A DNA stretch of 7,499 nt from Clostridia bacterium (GCA_017553025.1 JAFZNF010000037.1:1-7499); one strand, 5' to 3'. Counted from the stretch's first letter, positions 1 to 6,889 are shown. Numbers and translations: made by a program. The notes: generated by a model from the sequence alone, not told the origin.

Positions 1-786
1 AAGCTCTTTTGAAACTTTTTTTAATGCCTCTTTTTGATTTAGTCCCTCATTTATATACTTTTCTATATGCTCGCAAATCGTCATATTATCCCAAAAATTC
101 TCGGTTTTAAGTTCTTTTGCTCCTTCTATTACTATTACAAATTCGCCTTTTGGTGAGCTTTCGGCATAAAGTGTCTGCGCCTTTTCAAGGTCGGTGTGTA
201 TAACCTCCTCGTGAATTTTTGTAAGCTCGCGCACCAAAGCAATACGTCGGTTTCCTAAAATTTCAAGCATATCGGCAAGCGTGCGTGTGAGCTTGTGCGG
301 AGCCTCATAAAAAATCAGTGTGTGTGTATCATTTTTTACACTTTCCAAATGCTCATACCTGTGACGTTTATTTACCGACAAAAATCCCTCAAAGGAAAAT
401 CGGCGTGTGGGAAGTCCTGATAATATGAGTGCATTTACCGCAGCAACACAGCCCGGAACAGAGGTTGCTGTAATGTCATTTTCAATGCATAGCCGTACCA
501 AATCCTCACCGGGGTCTGAAATGGCAGGTGTTCCTGCATCGGAAACAAGAGCGACATTTTTACCGTCCTTTAACATATTTACGATTATTTCGCCCTTTTC
601 TGCCTTGTTATGCTCGTGATAGCTGGTAAGCTGTTTTTTTATTCCGAAATGATTTAAAAGCTGAAGTGTGCGCCTGGTATCCTCGCAGGCGATAATATCA
701 ACGCTGTTCAATATGTCAAGGCATCTTGGGGAAATGTCGCCGAGATTGCCTATCGGCGTTGCACAAAGATATAAAGTACCGCTCAT
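1..786 (-). CDS. rsmI: 16S rRNA (cytidine(1402)-2'-O)-methyltransferase RsmI, 3' end cut by window edge
   Basis: RsmI uses S-adenosylmethionine to methylate the 2'-OH of C1402 in the decoding centre of 16S rRNA; this is family knowledge. Translating the minus strand from the ATG at 786-784 gives 262 uninterrupted codons to base 1 with no stop, so the gene continues beyond the window. The family usually has about 275-290 residues, so only a short C-terminal piece is missing. Visible signatures are the N-terminal GTLYLCATPIGNLGDIS (residues 3-19), ACEDTRRT (33-40), VSDAGTPAISDPG (81-93, the tetrapyrrole-methylase-type SAM loop), FEGFL (132-136), FYEAPHKL (159-166) and RELTKIHEE (186-194). The start overlaps the stop of the upstream trmN6-like gene as ATGA, indicating translational coupling. 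A GGGGAGG lies 10 bases before the ATG, inside the upstream gene. The identification is very secure. Confidence 0.96.
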   Translation of the reverse strand, partial: MSGTLYLCATPIGNLGDISPRCLDILNSVDIIACEDTRRTLQLLNHFGIKKQLTSYHEHNKAEKGEIIVNMLKDGKNVALVSDAGTPAISDPGEDLVRLCIENDITATSVPGCVAAVNALILSGLPTRRFSFEGFLSVNKRHRYEHLESVKNDTHTLIFYEAPHKLTRTLADMLEILGNRRIALVRELTKIHEEVIHTDLEKAQTLYAESSPKGEFVIVIEGAKELKTENFWDNMTICEHIEKYINEGLNQKEALKKVSKEL

Positions 787-1514
787 CTTCCGTATACCTC
801 CCCAAGTTCTGCTGTTTCGGAGCCGTCATCATTATAAAGATATAAAGGCGGCATAATTCTAAGCTCGGTTCCGCCTTTAAAGACAGCGTCTATAAGAACA
901 AGAGACGGCTCGCTTTTTAAAGATTTATGAATAAATCTTATGCGCTTAGGCTCCAAATCATTTGTCCTCATATCATAAATAATATCTGCAAGCCGTGTGG
1001 GCTTATGGACAATTACTAACTGCCCCTTGTGTTTTAAAAGGCGGCGGGATACACGTAGTACGTCCTCTAAAGTACATAAAATCTCGTGTCGGGCAATAAC
1101 TTTTTCGTTTTCGGGATTTTGTATGCCGCGGCCTACCTCAATATATGGAGGATTGCAGGTTATTAAATCAAACTTGCGTTTTCCGTAAATTTCGGCAGCA
1201 TTTTTAAGGTCGCCCAATGTTAAAAAAATCCTGTTTTCGAGGTTATTAAGCAAAACAGAGCGGACAGCTGTGTCAAAAACACTTTTCTGAATTTCAAGTC
1301 CGAAAATCTCCTTTGCCTTTGATTTTGCCGAAAGCAAAATAGGTATAACTGCGCTTCCCGTACATAAGTCAAGCGTTTTTTTCGATGCAATATCCTTTGC
1401 AAAGTCCGCCAAAAGAACAGCGTCTATCCCAAATCTGAACCCTGATTTTTTTTGGATAAGACTAAGTCCCGAAATCTGTAAATCTTCAAGAGTTTCATCA
1501 TCAAAAATTTCCAT
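783..1514 (-). CDS. TrmN6/YabB-family SAM-dependent N6-adenine methyltransferase
   Basis: This 243-residue Rossmann-fold methyltransferase belongs to the family that contains E. coli TrmN6 (YfiC), which makes m6A37 in tRNA1(Val), and B. subtilis YabB. Visible features are an N-terminal FRFGIDAVLLADFA (residues 26-39), typical of this family, SAM motif I DLCTGSAVIPILL (49-61), motif II GLEIQ (72-76), and the catalytic NPPY (121-124) that marks amino-group methylation of adenine. The length is normal. The start codon lies 2 bases after the stop of the MreB-like gene, and an AAAGGCG ribosome binding site lies inside that gene's end. The stop overlaps rsmI by 4 bases. In B. subtilis the homologue also precedes rsmI, with the small GIY-YIG gene yazA between them; that gene is absent here. 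Membership of the family is secure. The exact tRNA and position modified are inferred from E. coli and could differ. Confidence 0.88.
   Translation of the reverse strand: MEIFDDETLEDLQISGLSLIQKKSGFRFGIDAVLLADFAKDIASKKTLDLCTGSAVIPILLSAKSKAKEIFGLEIQKSVFDTAVRSVLLNNLENRIFLTLGDLKNAAEIYGKRKFDLITCNPPYIEVGRGIQNPENEKVIARHEILCTLEDVLRVSRRLLKHKGQLVIVHKPTRLADIIYDMRTNDLEPKRIRFIHKSLKSEPSLVLIDAVFKGGTELRIMPPLYLYNDDGSETAELGEVYGR
797..803 (-). promoter_or_regulatory. Ribosome binding site of rsmI inside trmN6-like gene
   Basis: On the minus strand GGGGAGG lies 10 bases upstream of the rsmI ATG and within the last codons of the preceding gene. It supports the ATG at 786-784, which overlaps the upstream TGA. The spacing is slightly longer than the usual 6-9 bases, which suggests that part of rsmI translation comes from ribosomes finishing the upstream gene. 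Confidence 0.7.
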
Positions 1515-1516
1515 AA

Positions 1517-2530
1517 TTACGCCTTTGTAAAAATATATGTATTATCTGAGAGCTTGTCCATATTTTCCGCAACATATGAGGCTCCCTTTATAACGCACAT
1601 TTCCGCGTCCTCCGCTAAAAACACCTTAATGCCGAGTTCTTGCCGCAGGCGTTTTGCCATTCCGTAGAGCTGCGCACCCCCGCCTGTCAGCAGGATACCG
1701 TCATCTATAATATCGCCCAAAAGCTCGGTTGGGATTTCGTCTAATGTAGCCTTTATTTCAGCAGCAATTTTTGAAATAAGCGGCGAAAAAGCCTCGCGTG
1801 TTTCCTCGGAGCGCAGTGCGATTTTTTCGGGTTTTTTAAGGTGTGTGTTAAATCCGCTGATTTCATCAATATCGTTATGCTCGCGCATAAAGGCACAGCC
1901 GATTGATTTTTTTAGTTTTTCGCAAGATGCAGTACCTACAGAGAGATTGTGTTTTGATAAAATATAGTCTGACAAAGCGTCGGTAAAATCATTTCCTGCA
2001 ACCTTTACCGAACGTCCTATTACTGCCTGACCTAATGAAATTGCGGCAATATCGCATTTTCCTCCGCCCAAATCCACCAAAAGCATACCGCGTGCAAGAT
2101 TTACATCACAGCCTGCACCTATTGCCGCCGCAATCGGGGATTCGATAATATATATATCAGTGATTTCCGATTCGTGCAAAATATCGCATATAGCACGGCG
2201 TTCCACATCGGTTATGCCGCAGGGGACAGTTATGAAAACTTTCGGTTTTACAACATTCCCCACGATATCTGCTAAAAATCCCTGGAGCATTTGCAAGGCA
2301 AGGTCAAAATCAATTATAACGCCGTTTGCAAGAGGACGAAAAACGGTAATTAAGGGGGGATTTTTGCCCTCCATATCGGCTGCCTCTTTTCCTATTGCAA
2401 CAATTTCTCCGCTTTGGGAGTCATATGCAATAACAGACGGCTCAATGGTTACCTCGCCCTTATAGTAAATTCGGGTATAATCTGTGCCTAAATCAATGGC
2501 TAACGCATTTTTCAGCGGTGAAAGTTTCAT
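1517..2530 (-). CDS. Divergent MreB/Mbl-family actin-like protein, probable pseudo-ATPase
   Basis: MreB proteins form membrane-bound filaments that guide peptidoglycan synthesis in rods. This 337-residue protein has normal family length and collinear family motifs: phosphate-1 AIDLGTDYTRIYYKG (residues 11-25), VFRPLANGVIIDF (63-75), VFITVPCGITDVERRA (98-113), a connecting motif IIESPIAAAIGAG (128-140), phosphate-2 LVDLGGGKCDIAAISLG (151-167) and adenosine motif LTGGGAQLYG (281-290). Family members normally have Glu before the Pro in the connecting motif and Thr after the GGG of phosphate-2; here these are Ser131 and Lys158. Both changes are clear in the DNA (codons TCC and AAA) and predict weak or absent ATP hydrolysis. 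No mreC or mreD follows; instead the gene heads an operon with two RNA methyltransferase genes. The start is the ATG 8 bases after a strong GGGGAGG site (2539-2545). The fold is secure; a role in cell shape is only inferred, and a regulatory or non-canonical filament role is equally possible. Confidence 0.87.
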   Translation of the reverse strand: MKLSPLKNALAIDLGTDYTRIYYKGEVTIEPSVIAYDSQSGEIVAIGKEAADMEGKNPPLITVFRPLANGVIIDFDLALQMLQGFLADIVGNVVKPKVFITVPCGITDVERRAICDILHESEITDIYIIESPIAAAIGAGCDVNLARGMLLVDLGGGKCDIAAISLGQAVIGRSVKVAGNDFTDALSDYILSKHNLSVGTASCEKLKKSIGCAFMREHNDIDEISGFNTHLKKPEKIALRSEETREAFSPLISKIAAEIKATLDEIPTELLGDIIDDGILLTGGGAQLYGMAKRLRQELGIKVFLAEDAEMCVIKGASYVAENMDKLSDNTYIFTKA

Positions 2531-2550
2531 TTAGAAAGCCTCCCCAATAT

Positions 2551-2579
2551 ATTCTATCTACTATTCTACATCATTTCAA
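2551..2579 (-). promoter_or_regulatory. Alternative overlapping promoter for the MreB-like operon
   Basis: On the minus strand TTGAAA (2579-2574) and TAGAAT (2556-2551) are exactly 17 bases apart and match the consensus better than the upstream pair. However, the predicted transcript start near 2544 falls inside the Shine-Dalgarno sequence, so this promoter would give a poorly translated or leaderless-like message. It may be fortuitous, arising from the repeated TAGAAT. Confidence 0.3.
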
Positions 2580-2591
2580 AAGAAAAAGCAA
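2563..2591 (-). promoter_or_regulatory. Likely sigma-A promoter of the MreB-like operon
   Basis: On the minus strand TTGCTT (2591-2586) and TAGAAT (2568-2563) are separated by 17 bases. Transcription would begin near 2556, leaving a leader of about 26 bases that contains the GGGGAGG ribosome binding site (2545-2539). That leader length makes it the more plausible of the two overlapping candidates. Confidence 0.55.
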
Positions 2592-2600
2592 TAAAAACTA

Positions 2601-2629
2601 TTGAAATAAATATTTTGTAGTGCTATAAT
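2601..2629 (+). promoter_or_regulatory. Sigma-A promoter of the SNF2 gene, with extended -10
   Basis: TTGAAA (2601-2606) and a perfect TATAAT (2624-2629) are separated by 17 bases, and a TG at 2621-2622 forms an extended -10. Transcription should start near 2636. The AAAGGAGG ribosome binding site at 2651-2658 is 5 bases before the ATG at 2664. The -35 box lies only 9 bases from the -35 box of the leftward MreB-like promoter, so the two polymerases would bind almost back to back. Confidence 0.8.
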
Positions 2630-2663
2630 AATAAGATACCAAAAAGGCGGAAAGGAGGAAATT

Positions 2664-5600
2664 ATGAAAATCTCTGAAAATGATATAAAAGGCATATGTT
2701 CAGAAGGTATATATAAGGCAGGCTGTAATTACTTTAAAGAGGGCAGAGTTCATATAAGGGTAAGAGGCGAAGAAAGCATTGTTGCGTCGGTTGACAGCGA
2801 TAAGCTGTATAATGTGCATATAGGTTTTGATGAAAACGGAAAGATATCCGAAACTTTTTGTACCTGTCCTTATTTTCAGACTATGTCGGCAAGCTGTAAG
2901 CATATAGTGGCTACACTTAAAACAAGACAGGCGGAGCTTTCGGAAAGTGATAACACTTATGACAGTAATGACAGGCTTGCAGGTGCGCTGTGCCGTGAGT
3001 TCGAGGAAAGCTATGCCGATAAGGAAAGGCTTAGTATAAGTTTTATATATAGTATAAACACAAATCAGAAAAGAGAATGCAGACATTCTGTTTCTATAAG
3101 GCTTGCAGATGCGAAAGATTGCACCAAAAGTGCAGAAGGTTTTTTAAAAGCGTATATAATGGGCGGAGAATACAAGATTTCCAAACACAGGACTTATGAC
3201 AGAAATAGGTTCCGATTTGATGCTGTGTCCGAACAGATACTTGATATTCTTGCTGAAACGCTGGAAAATAAATTTGCAGCATCTTCATATTATACGCCAA
3301 AAATTTCCTCCTGCGATTTTGGGGATTTTACCGCAAAACGGCTTTTGCCGATGATGGAAAAGGCTGACTGTAGCTTTGTTTTAAACGGTATGCATCAAGC
3401 CAATCTTGCGGTAAAACACGAAGATCCCGATATAATGGTGGATATAACGGCAACAGACGAAAATATAAATATTTCGGTTATACAGAGCGGAATATCTTTA
3501 GTTTCGGACGGGAGCTGGTTTTTGTACGACGGAGATTTATACGAAACCACAAAAGAGTGGCAAAGCTGGTATATGCCGATTTACAGGGCGCTTTCTGCCG
3601 AAAGCCGTACACAAATCGATTTTAGGGGAGATAATTCAATCTCCTTTGCCGCAAAGGTTCTGCCGAAACTAAAAGACAGGCGGGGAGTCGTCGCGCAGGG
3701 CATTGAAAATGTTATAGTCAGCGATAAACCGCAGTTCGATATATATCTTGACGAGTCGGAGGGAGGAATACTCGCTGCAGTCACAGTAAGTTACGGAAAT
3801 ATTACTTTAAGACTTCCTGAAAAAGCCGCAAAGCAGGAGAAAATAGTAGTAAGGGATTATATAAGCGAAAGCTATGTTCTATCCTTTTTTTCAAATTTCA
3901 ATGCAGAAGGGCAGAATATGTACCTTTCGGACAGCAGGCAAATGTATGATTTTATGACGGCAACGGTAAGAAAATTAAAAGAAACGGCAAAAGTGCATAC
4001 ATCAGAGCGGTTTGACGGGTTGCTTATAAATAAAGCGCCGAGGCTTAAAAACAAAATCTATTACAATAAAAAAATTGACCTTTTGGAAGTGGGATTTGAA
4101 AGTAATTTGACCCCGTCGGAAATTGCAGGAATACTTGGCGCAATAAGAAACAGAAAAGAATATTACAGAATGTCGGGCGGTGCTTTTTTAGAGATAAATG
4201 AAAGTCTTTCAGATTTTGAAATGCTTGAAAATCTTGATTTTTCCTTTGCCGATTTAAAGGAACGCAGAAAGAAACTGTCAAAGTATTATGCGCTCTACCT
4301 TGCAGGCGCAAGAGGAAATACAGAGGCAAATGCAGAATTTGACGAGTTTTTAGAGGAAATAAAAAATATCAAGGCAGATATTCCCGATTACCTTAAAAAT
4401 GTTTTAAGAGATTACCAAACCGAGTGCGTGCATTGGCTAAAACAGCTTGCATCTCTTGGACTCGGGGGGATTTTGGCAGACGATATGGGACTTGGGAAAA
4501 CCCTTGAGATAATAGCCTTTGTTATGAGCGAAAAAAGGGAAAGTCCCGCACTTGTCGTAGCTCCCAGCTCACTGCTATATAACTGGCTTTCCGAAATACA
4601 CAAGTTTGCGCCCGAAGCCCGTGCAAAGGTAATTGACGGAACAAAGGAAGAGCGCACAAAGGCGCTTTTCGATACCTGCGGATACGATTTTTTGATAACA
4701 TCATATCCGCTTTTGCGACGTGATATAGCAGAGTATATTGATAAGGAATTTTTCTGCTTTGTAATTGACGAGGCACAGCATATTAAAAATCCTAAAACTC
4801 TAAGCGCAAAGGCGGTTAAAAAAATAACTGCAAAAAGCTGTTTTGCACTTTCCGGAACGCCGATAGAAAACTCACTTTCGGAGCTTTGGTCTATTTTCGA
4901 TTTTATAATGCCTAAATATCTGGGACAGCACGCGCAGTTTTCCGAGAACTTTGAAAAGCCCATAACTCAAGGCGGAGATGATGATACGGCAGAGCGGCTG
5001 AGGGGTAAAATCAAACCGTTTGTTATGCGCAGAATGAAGTATGAGGTTCTGTCAGAACTTCCCGAAAGAATAGAAAGTACCGTTTTTGCAGAGCCTGCGC
5101 CGGCGCAGAAAAAAATGTATTCAGCATTCCTTGCATCAGCAAAAAAAGAGGCGCGTGAAATTGAAAAATACGGCGGCGACAATATGCGCATTTTATCTCT
5201 GTTAATGCGTCTTAGACAGATTTGCTGCCACCCTGCGCTTTTGGACGGTGACGAGGGAAAGGAAAGCGGAAAACTTGCACTTTTTGAAGACATTTTGACT
5301 TCGGGAATTTCGTCAGCACATAAAATATTGGTTTTTTCACAGTTTACATCTATGCTTTCGATAATCCGAAAAAGGCTTGACGATATGGGAATATCGTATT
5401 TTTACCTTGACGGCTCGACTGCAGCTGTTTCGCGACAGGATATGGCGGACAGGTTTAATATGGGTGAAAAAAGCGTGTTTTTAATATCCTTAAAGGCGGG
5501 CGGTACGGGACTTAATCTGATTGGTGCGGATATGGTTATACATTATGACCCGTGGTGGAATCCTGCAGCTGTTGATCAGGCGTCTGACCGCGCGTATAGA

Positions 5601-5774
5601 ATTGGGCAGACACGGGCTGTGCATATTATAAAGCTTGCAACAAGGGGTACAATTGAGGAACAGATTTTAAAACTTCAGGACAAAAAACGCGGACTTGCCG
5701 AGGATATGATACGCACAAACTCTGCAACACTTTCAAATCTCACGCGCGATGAGCTTTTGGAATTTTTCAAGTAA
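2664..5774 (+). CDS. SWIM zinc-finger SNF2-family DEAD/DEAH-box ATPase
   Basis: This 1036-residue superfamily 2 ATPase has the bacterial SWIM-SNF2 layout. An N-terminal SWIM-type zinc finger is visible as CxCx9CxH at Cys66, Cys68, Cys78 and His80. A long middle part (about 90-560) without catalytic motifs corresponds in position to the bacterial SNF2-associated region. The first RecA-like lobe carries DYQ (583-585), Walker A DDMGLGKT (606-613, Lys612), the DEAQ box (702-705) and SGTP (730-733). The second lobe begins near 886 (KILVFSQF) and contains LKAGGTGLNL and QASDRAYRIGQ with arginine fingers (972-982). All catalytic motifs are intact. SNF2 enzymes use ATP to translocate on double-stranded DNA and move bound proteins; the role of such stand-alone bacterial members is poorly defined. 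The gene appears to be transcribed alone from its own promoter and ends in a strong terminator. No restriction, DISARM or other defence genes flank it, so a defence role is not supported here. Confidence 0.95.
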   Translation: MKISENDIKGICSEGIYKAGCNYFKEGRVHIRVRGEESIVASVDSDKLYNVHIGFDENGKISETFCTCPYFQTMSASCKHIVATLKTRQAELSESDNTYDSNDRLAGALCREFEESYADKERLSISFIYSINTNQKRECRHSVSIRLADAKDCTKSAEGFLKAYIMGGEYKISKHRTYDRNRFRFDAVSEQILDILAETLENKFAASSYYTPKISSCDFGDFTAKRLLPMMEKADCSFVLNGMHQANLAVKHEDPDIMVDITATDENINISVIQSGISLVSDGSWFLYDGDLYETTKEWQSWYMPIYRALSAESRTQIDFRGDNSISFAAKVLPKLKDRRGVVAQGIENVIVSDKPQFDIYLDESEGGILAAVTVSYGNITLRLPEKAAKQEKIVVRDYISESYVLSFFSNFNAEGQNMYLSDSRQMYDFMTATVRKLKETAKVHTSERFDGLLINKAPRLKNKIYYNKKIDLLEVGFESNLTPSEIAGILGAIRNRKEYYRMSGGAFLEINESLSDFEMLENLDFSFADLKERRKKLSKYYALYLAGARGNTEANAEFDEFLEEIKNIKADIPDYLKNVLRDYQTECVHWLKQLASLGLGGILADDMGLGKTLEIIAFVMSEKRESPALVVAPSSLLYNWLSEIHKFAPEARAKVIDGTKEERTKALFDTCGYDFLITSYPLLRRDIAEYIDKEFFCFVIDEAQHIKNPKTLSAKAVKKITAKSCFALSGTPIENSLSELWSIFDFIMPKYLGQHAQFSENFEKPITQGGDDDTAERLRGKIKPFVMRRMKYEVLSELPERIESTVFAEPAPAQKKMYSAFLASAKKEAREIEKYGGDNMRILSLLMRLRQICCHPALLDGDEGKESGKLALFEDILTSGISSAHKILVFSQFTSMLSIIRKRLDDMGISYFYLDGSTAAVSRQDMADRFNMGEKSVFLISLKAGGTGLNLIGADMVIHYDPWWNPAAVDQASDRAYRIGQTRAVHIIKLATRGTIEEQILKLQDKKRGLAEDMIRTNSATLSNLTRDELLEFFK

Positions 5775-5799
5775 AAAAGGAGCTTTTTAGCTCCTTTTT
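5774..5799. terminator. Bidirectional rho-independent terminator between SNF2 gene and asnA
   Basis: A perfect 11-bp stem, AAAAAGGAGCT paired with AGCTCCTTTTT, closes a TTTT loop; its first base is the last base of the SNF2 stop codon. T-tracts flank the hairpin on both strands, so it can end the rightward SNF2 transcript and the leftward asnA transcript, whose stop codon is only 5 bases away. The two convergent genes share this 30-base gap. Confidence 0.93.
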
Positions 5800-5804
5800 G
5801 TGTA

Positions 5805-6812
5805 CTACAGAATATTTACACCGTGTTTTTCACACTCCTCCAAAACCTCTTCAGGCCAGACAGATGCCTGAACTTCGCCTACGTGTGCTTTTCGCAGGAA
5901 GTACATACAAATCCGTGACTGACCTATGCCGCCGCCGATTGTATAAGGAAGTTTTCCGTCCAAAAGCGCTTTCTGGAACGGAAGATTTGCATTTTCTTCT
6001 TTGCCCCTGATTTTGAGCTGGCGCATAAGCGCGTCTTCATCAACTCTTATGCCCATAGAGGAAAGCTCTAAGGCTATATCCAAAACGGGATAATATACTA
6101 TAATATCACCGTTTAACGACCAGTCATCGTAATCTGGCGCGCGTCCGTCGTGGATAATTCCCGACTTTAACTCGCCTCCGATTTGCATTAAAAATACCGC
6201 GCCCTTATCCTTTGCAATTTCATATTCACGCTCTTTTGGAGTTTTGTCAGGATATAAATCTTCAAGTTCCTGTGTTGTGATAAAATAAATATCGTCGGGA
6301 AGATGCATATCCACAAAACCGCATTCTTCTGATATGTACTTTTCGGTATCCTTTAATGCCTCATAAATCCTTTTAACGGTGCTTTTTAAAGTGTCAAAAT
6401 TACGCTCGGATTTATCTATAACCTTTTCCCAATCCCATTGGTCAACGTAAACGGAATGAAGATTATCGGTAACTTCGTCCCGACGGATTGCGTTCATATC
6501 GGTATATAGTCCCTCGCCGCAGCCAAAACCGTAATGCAAAAGGGCAAATCTTTTCCATTTTGCAAGGGACTGAACAATTTCATAATCTCCGCTAAAGCCT
6601 GCTATATCAAAGGAAACGGGACGCTCAACACCGTTTAATGTGTCGTTAAGACCGCTGTCGCGGCGGACAAACAAAGGCGCGGAAACACGCGTCAAGTTCA
6701 GTTTTTCCGCCAAATCCCGCTCAAAAAAGTCTTTTACCTTTTTAATGGCAATTTCTGTTTCTCTGAGTGATAAAACTGATTTATAGCCGTCAGGCAGTTT
6801 AAGGTTTTCCAT
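5805..6812 (-). CDS. asnA: Aspartate--ammonia ligase (ammonia-dependent asparagine synthetase)
   Basis: AsnA makes asparagine from aspartate, ammonia and ATP (giving AMP and pyrophosphate) in the cytoplasm; it has a class II aminoacyl-tRNA-synthetase-like catalytic fold. From the ATG at 6812-6810 the protein has 335 residues, against 330 in E. coli. Family signatures are SLAKWKR (82-88), GEGLYTDMNAIR (99-110), HSVYVDQWDWE (119-129), FDTLKSTV (139-146), RAPDYDDWSLNGDI (224-237), ELSSMGIRVD (249-258) and the C-terminal GGGIGQSR (293-300). A TTG codon three codons upstream (6821-6819) is also in frame, but AAAAGAG directly abuts it, whereas the same site sits 9 bases before the ATG. The protein from ATG also begins like related Firmicute proteins (recalled, not searched). 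The gene has its own consensus promoter and no T-box-sized leader, and it shares a terminator with the convergent SNF2 gene. Product identity is very secure. Confidence 0.96.
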   Translation of the reverse strand: MENLKLPDGYKSVLSLRETEIAIKKVKDFFERDLAEKLNLTRVSAPLFVRRDSGLNDTLNGVERPVSFDIAGFSGDYEIVQSLAKWKRFALLHYGFGCGEGLYTDMNAIRRDEVTDNLHSVYVDQWDWEKVIDKSERNFDTLKSTVKRIYEALKDTEKYISEECGFVDMHLPDDIYFITTQELEDLYPDKTPKEREYEIAKDKGAVFLMQIGGELKSGIIHDGRAPDYDDWSLNGDIIVYYPVLDIALELSSMGIRVDEDALMRQLKIRGKEENANLPFQKALLDGKLPYTIGGGIGQSRICMYFLRKAHVGEVQASVWPEEVLEECEKHGVNIL

Positions 6813-6821
6813 ACTAAACAA

Positions 6822-6828
6822 CTCTTTT
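6822..6828 (-). promoter_or_regulatory. Ribosome binding site choosing the asnA ATG start
   Basis: AAAAGAG on the minus strand ends 9 bases before the ATG at 6812 and directly abuts the alternative in-frame TTG at 6821, so it favours the ATG. A better-looking GAGGAG at 6843-6838 overlaps the predicted transcription start and is probably mostly outside the message. Confidence 0.55.
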
Positions 6829-6845
6829 CAATAAAAACTCCTCGT

Positions 6846-6875
6846 ATTATACACCGAAAAAACGGTATATGTCAA
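6846..6875 (-). promoter_or_regulatory. Consensus sigma-A promoter of asnA
   Basis: On the minus strand a perfect TTGACA (6875-6870) and a perfect TATAAT (6851-6846) are separated by 18 bases. The predicted transcript start is near 6839, giving a leader of about 27 bases. The -35 box begins 14 bases after the gpsA stop codon, so asnA can be expressed independently of gpsA, although no terminator separates them. Confidence 0.88.
6848..6871. promoter_or_regulatory. Imperfect dyad across the asnA promoter, candidate operator
   Basis: Two 9-base arms, TATACACCG (6848-6856) and CGGTATATG (6863-6871), are inverted repeats matching at 7 of 9 positions, with a perfect ACCG/CGGT core around an A6 centre. 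The dyad covers the promoter spacer and reaches into both the -10 and -35 boxes, where a bound repressor would block polymerase. It lacks a following T-tract and has only a 4-bp perfect GC-containing core, so it is unlikely to be a gpsA terminator. The regulator is unknown and the call is an inference. Confidence 0.4.
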
Positions 6876-6889
6876 TAGAAATTATGATT

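Noticed and set aside
4412..4963. A 183-codon open frame on the minus strand inside the SNF2 gene, plus several shorter antisense frames
   Set aside because: It lies entirely opposite well-conserved SNF2 motor motifs, its composition is Ser/Phe-rich as expected from reading the complement, and no convincing ribosome binding site or recognisable domain is seen. It is a shadow of the sense gene.
2664..5774. SNF2 gene as part of a phage-defence island such as DISARM
   Set aside because: No methylase, DUF1998, PLD or other defence partner is nearby; the neighbours are housekeeping genes and the gene is flanked by its own promoter and terminator.
6819..6821. Upstream TTG as the start of asnA, giving a 338-residue protein
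   Set aside because: The AAAAGAG site directly abuts this TTG, leaving no spacer, whereas the ATG at 6812 has proper spacing and gives an N-terminus like related proteins.
6814..6831. Five-codon leader frame (TTG start, TAG stop) just upstream of asnA, preceded by GAGGAG
   Set aside because: The predicted transcription start near 6839 falls inside that GAGGAG, so the site would not be intact in the message, and the frame is too short to argue for attenuation.
6853..6866. ACCG/CGGT hairpin as a terminator for gpsA
   Set aside because: The perfect core is only 4 bp and no T-tract follows it on the minus strand; the position across the asnA promoter fits an operator better.
6813..6889. T-box or other riboswitch upstream of asnA
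   Set aside because: The predicted leader is only about 27 bases, far too short for a T-box, and no specifier stem or antiterminator sequence is visible.
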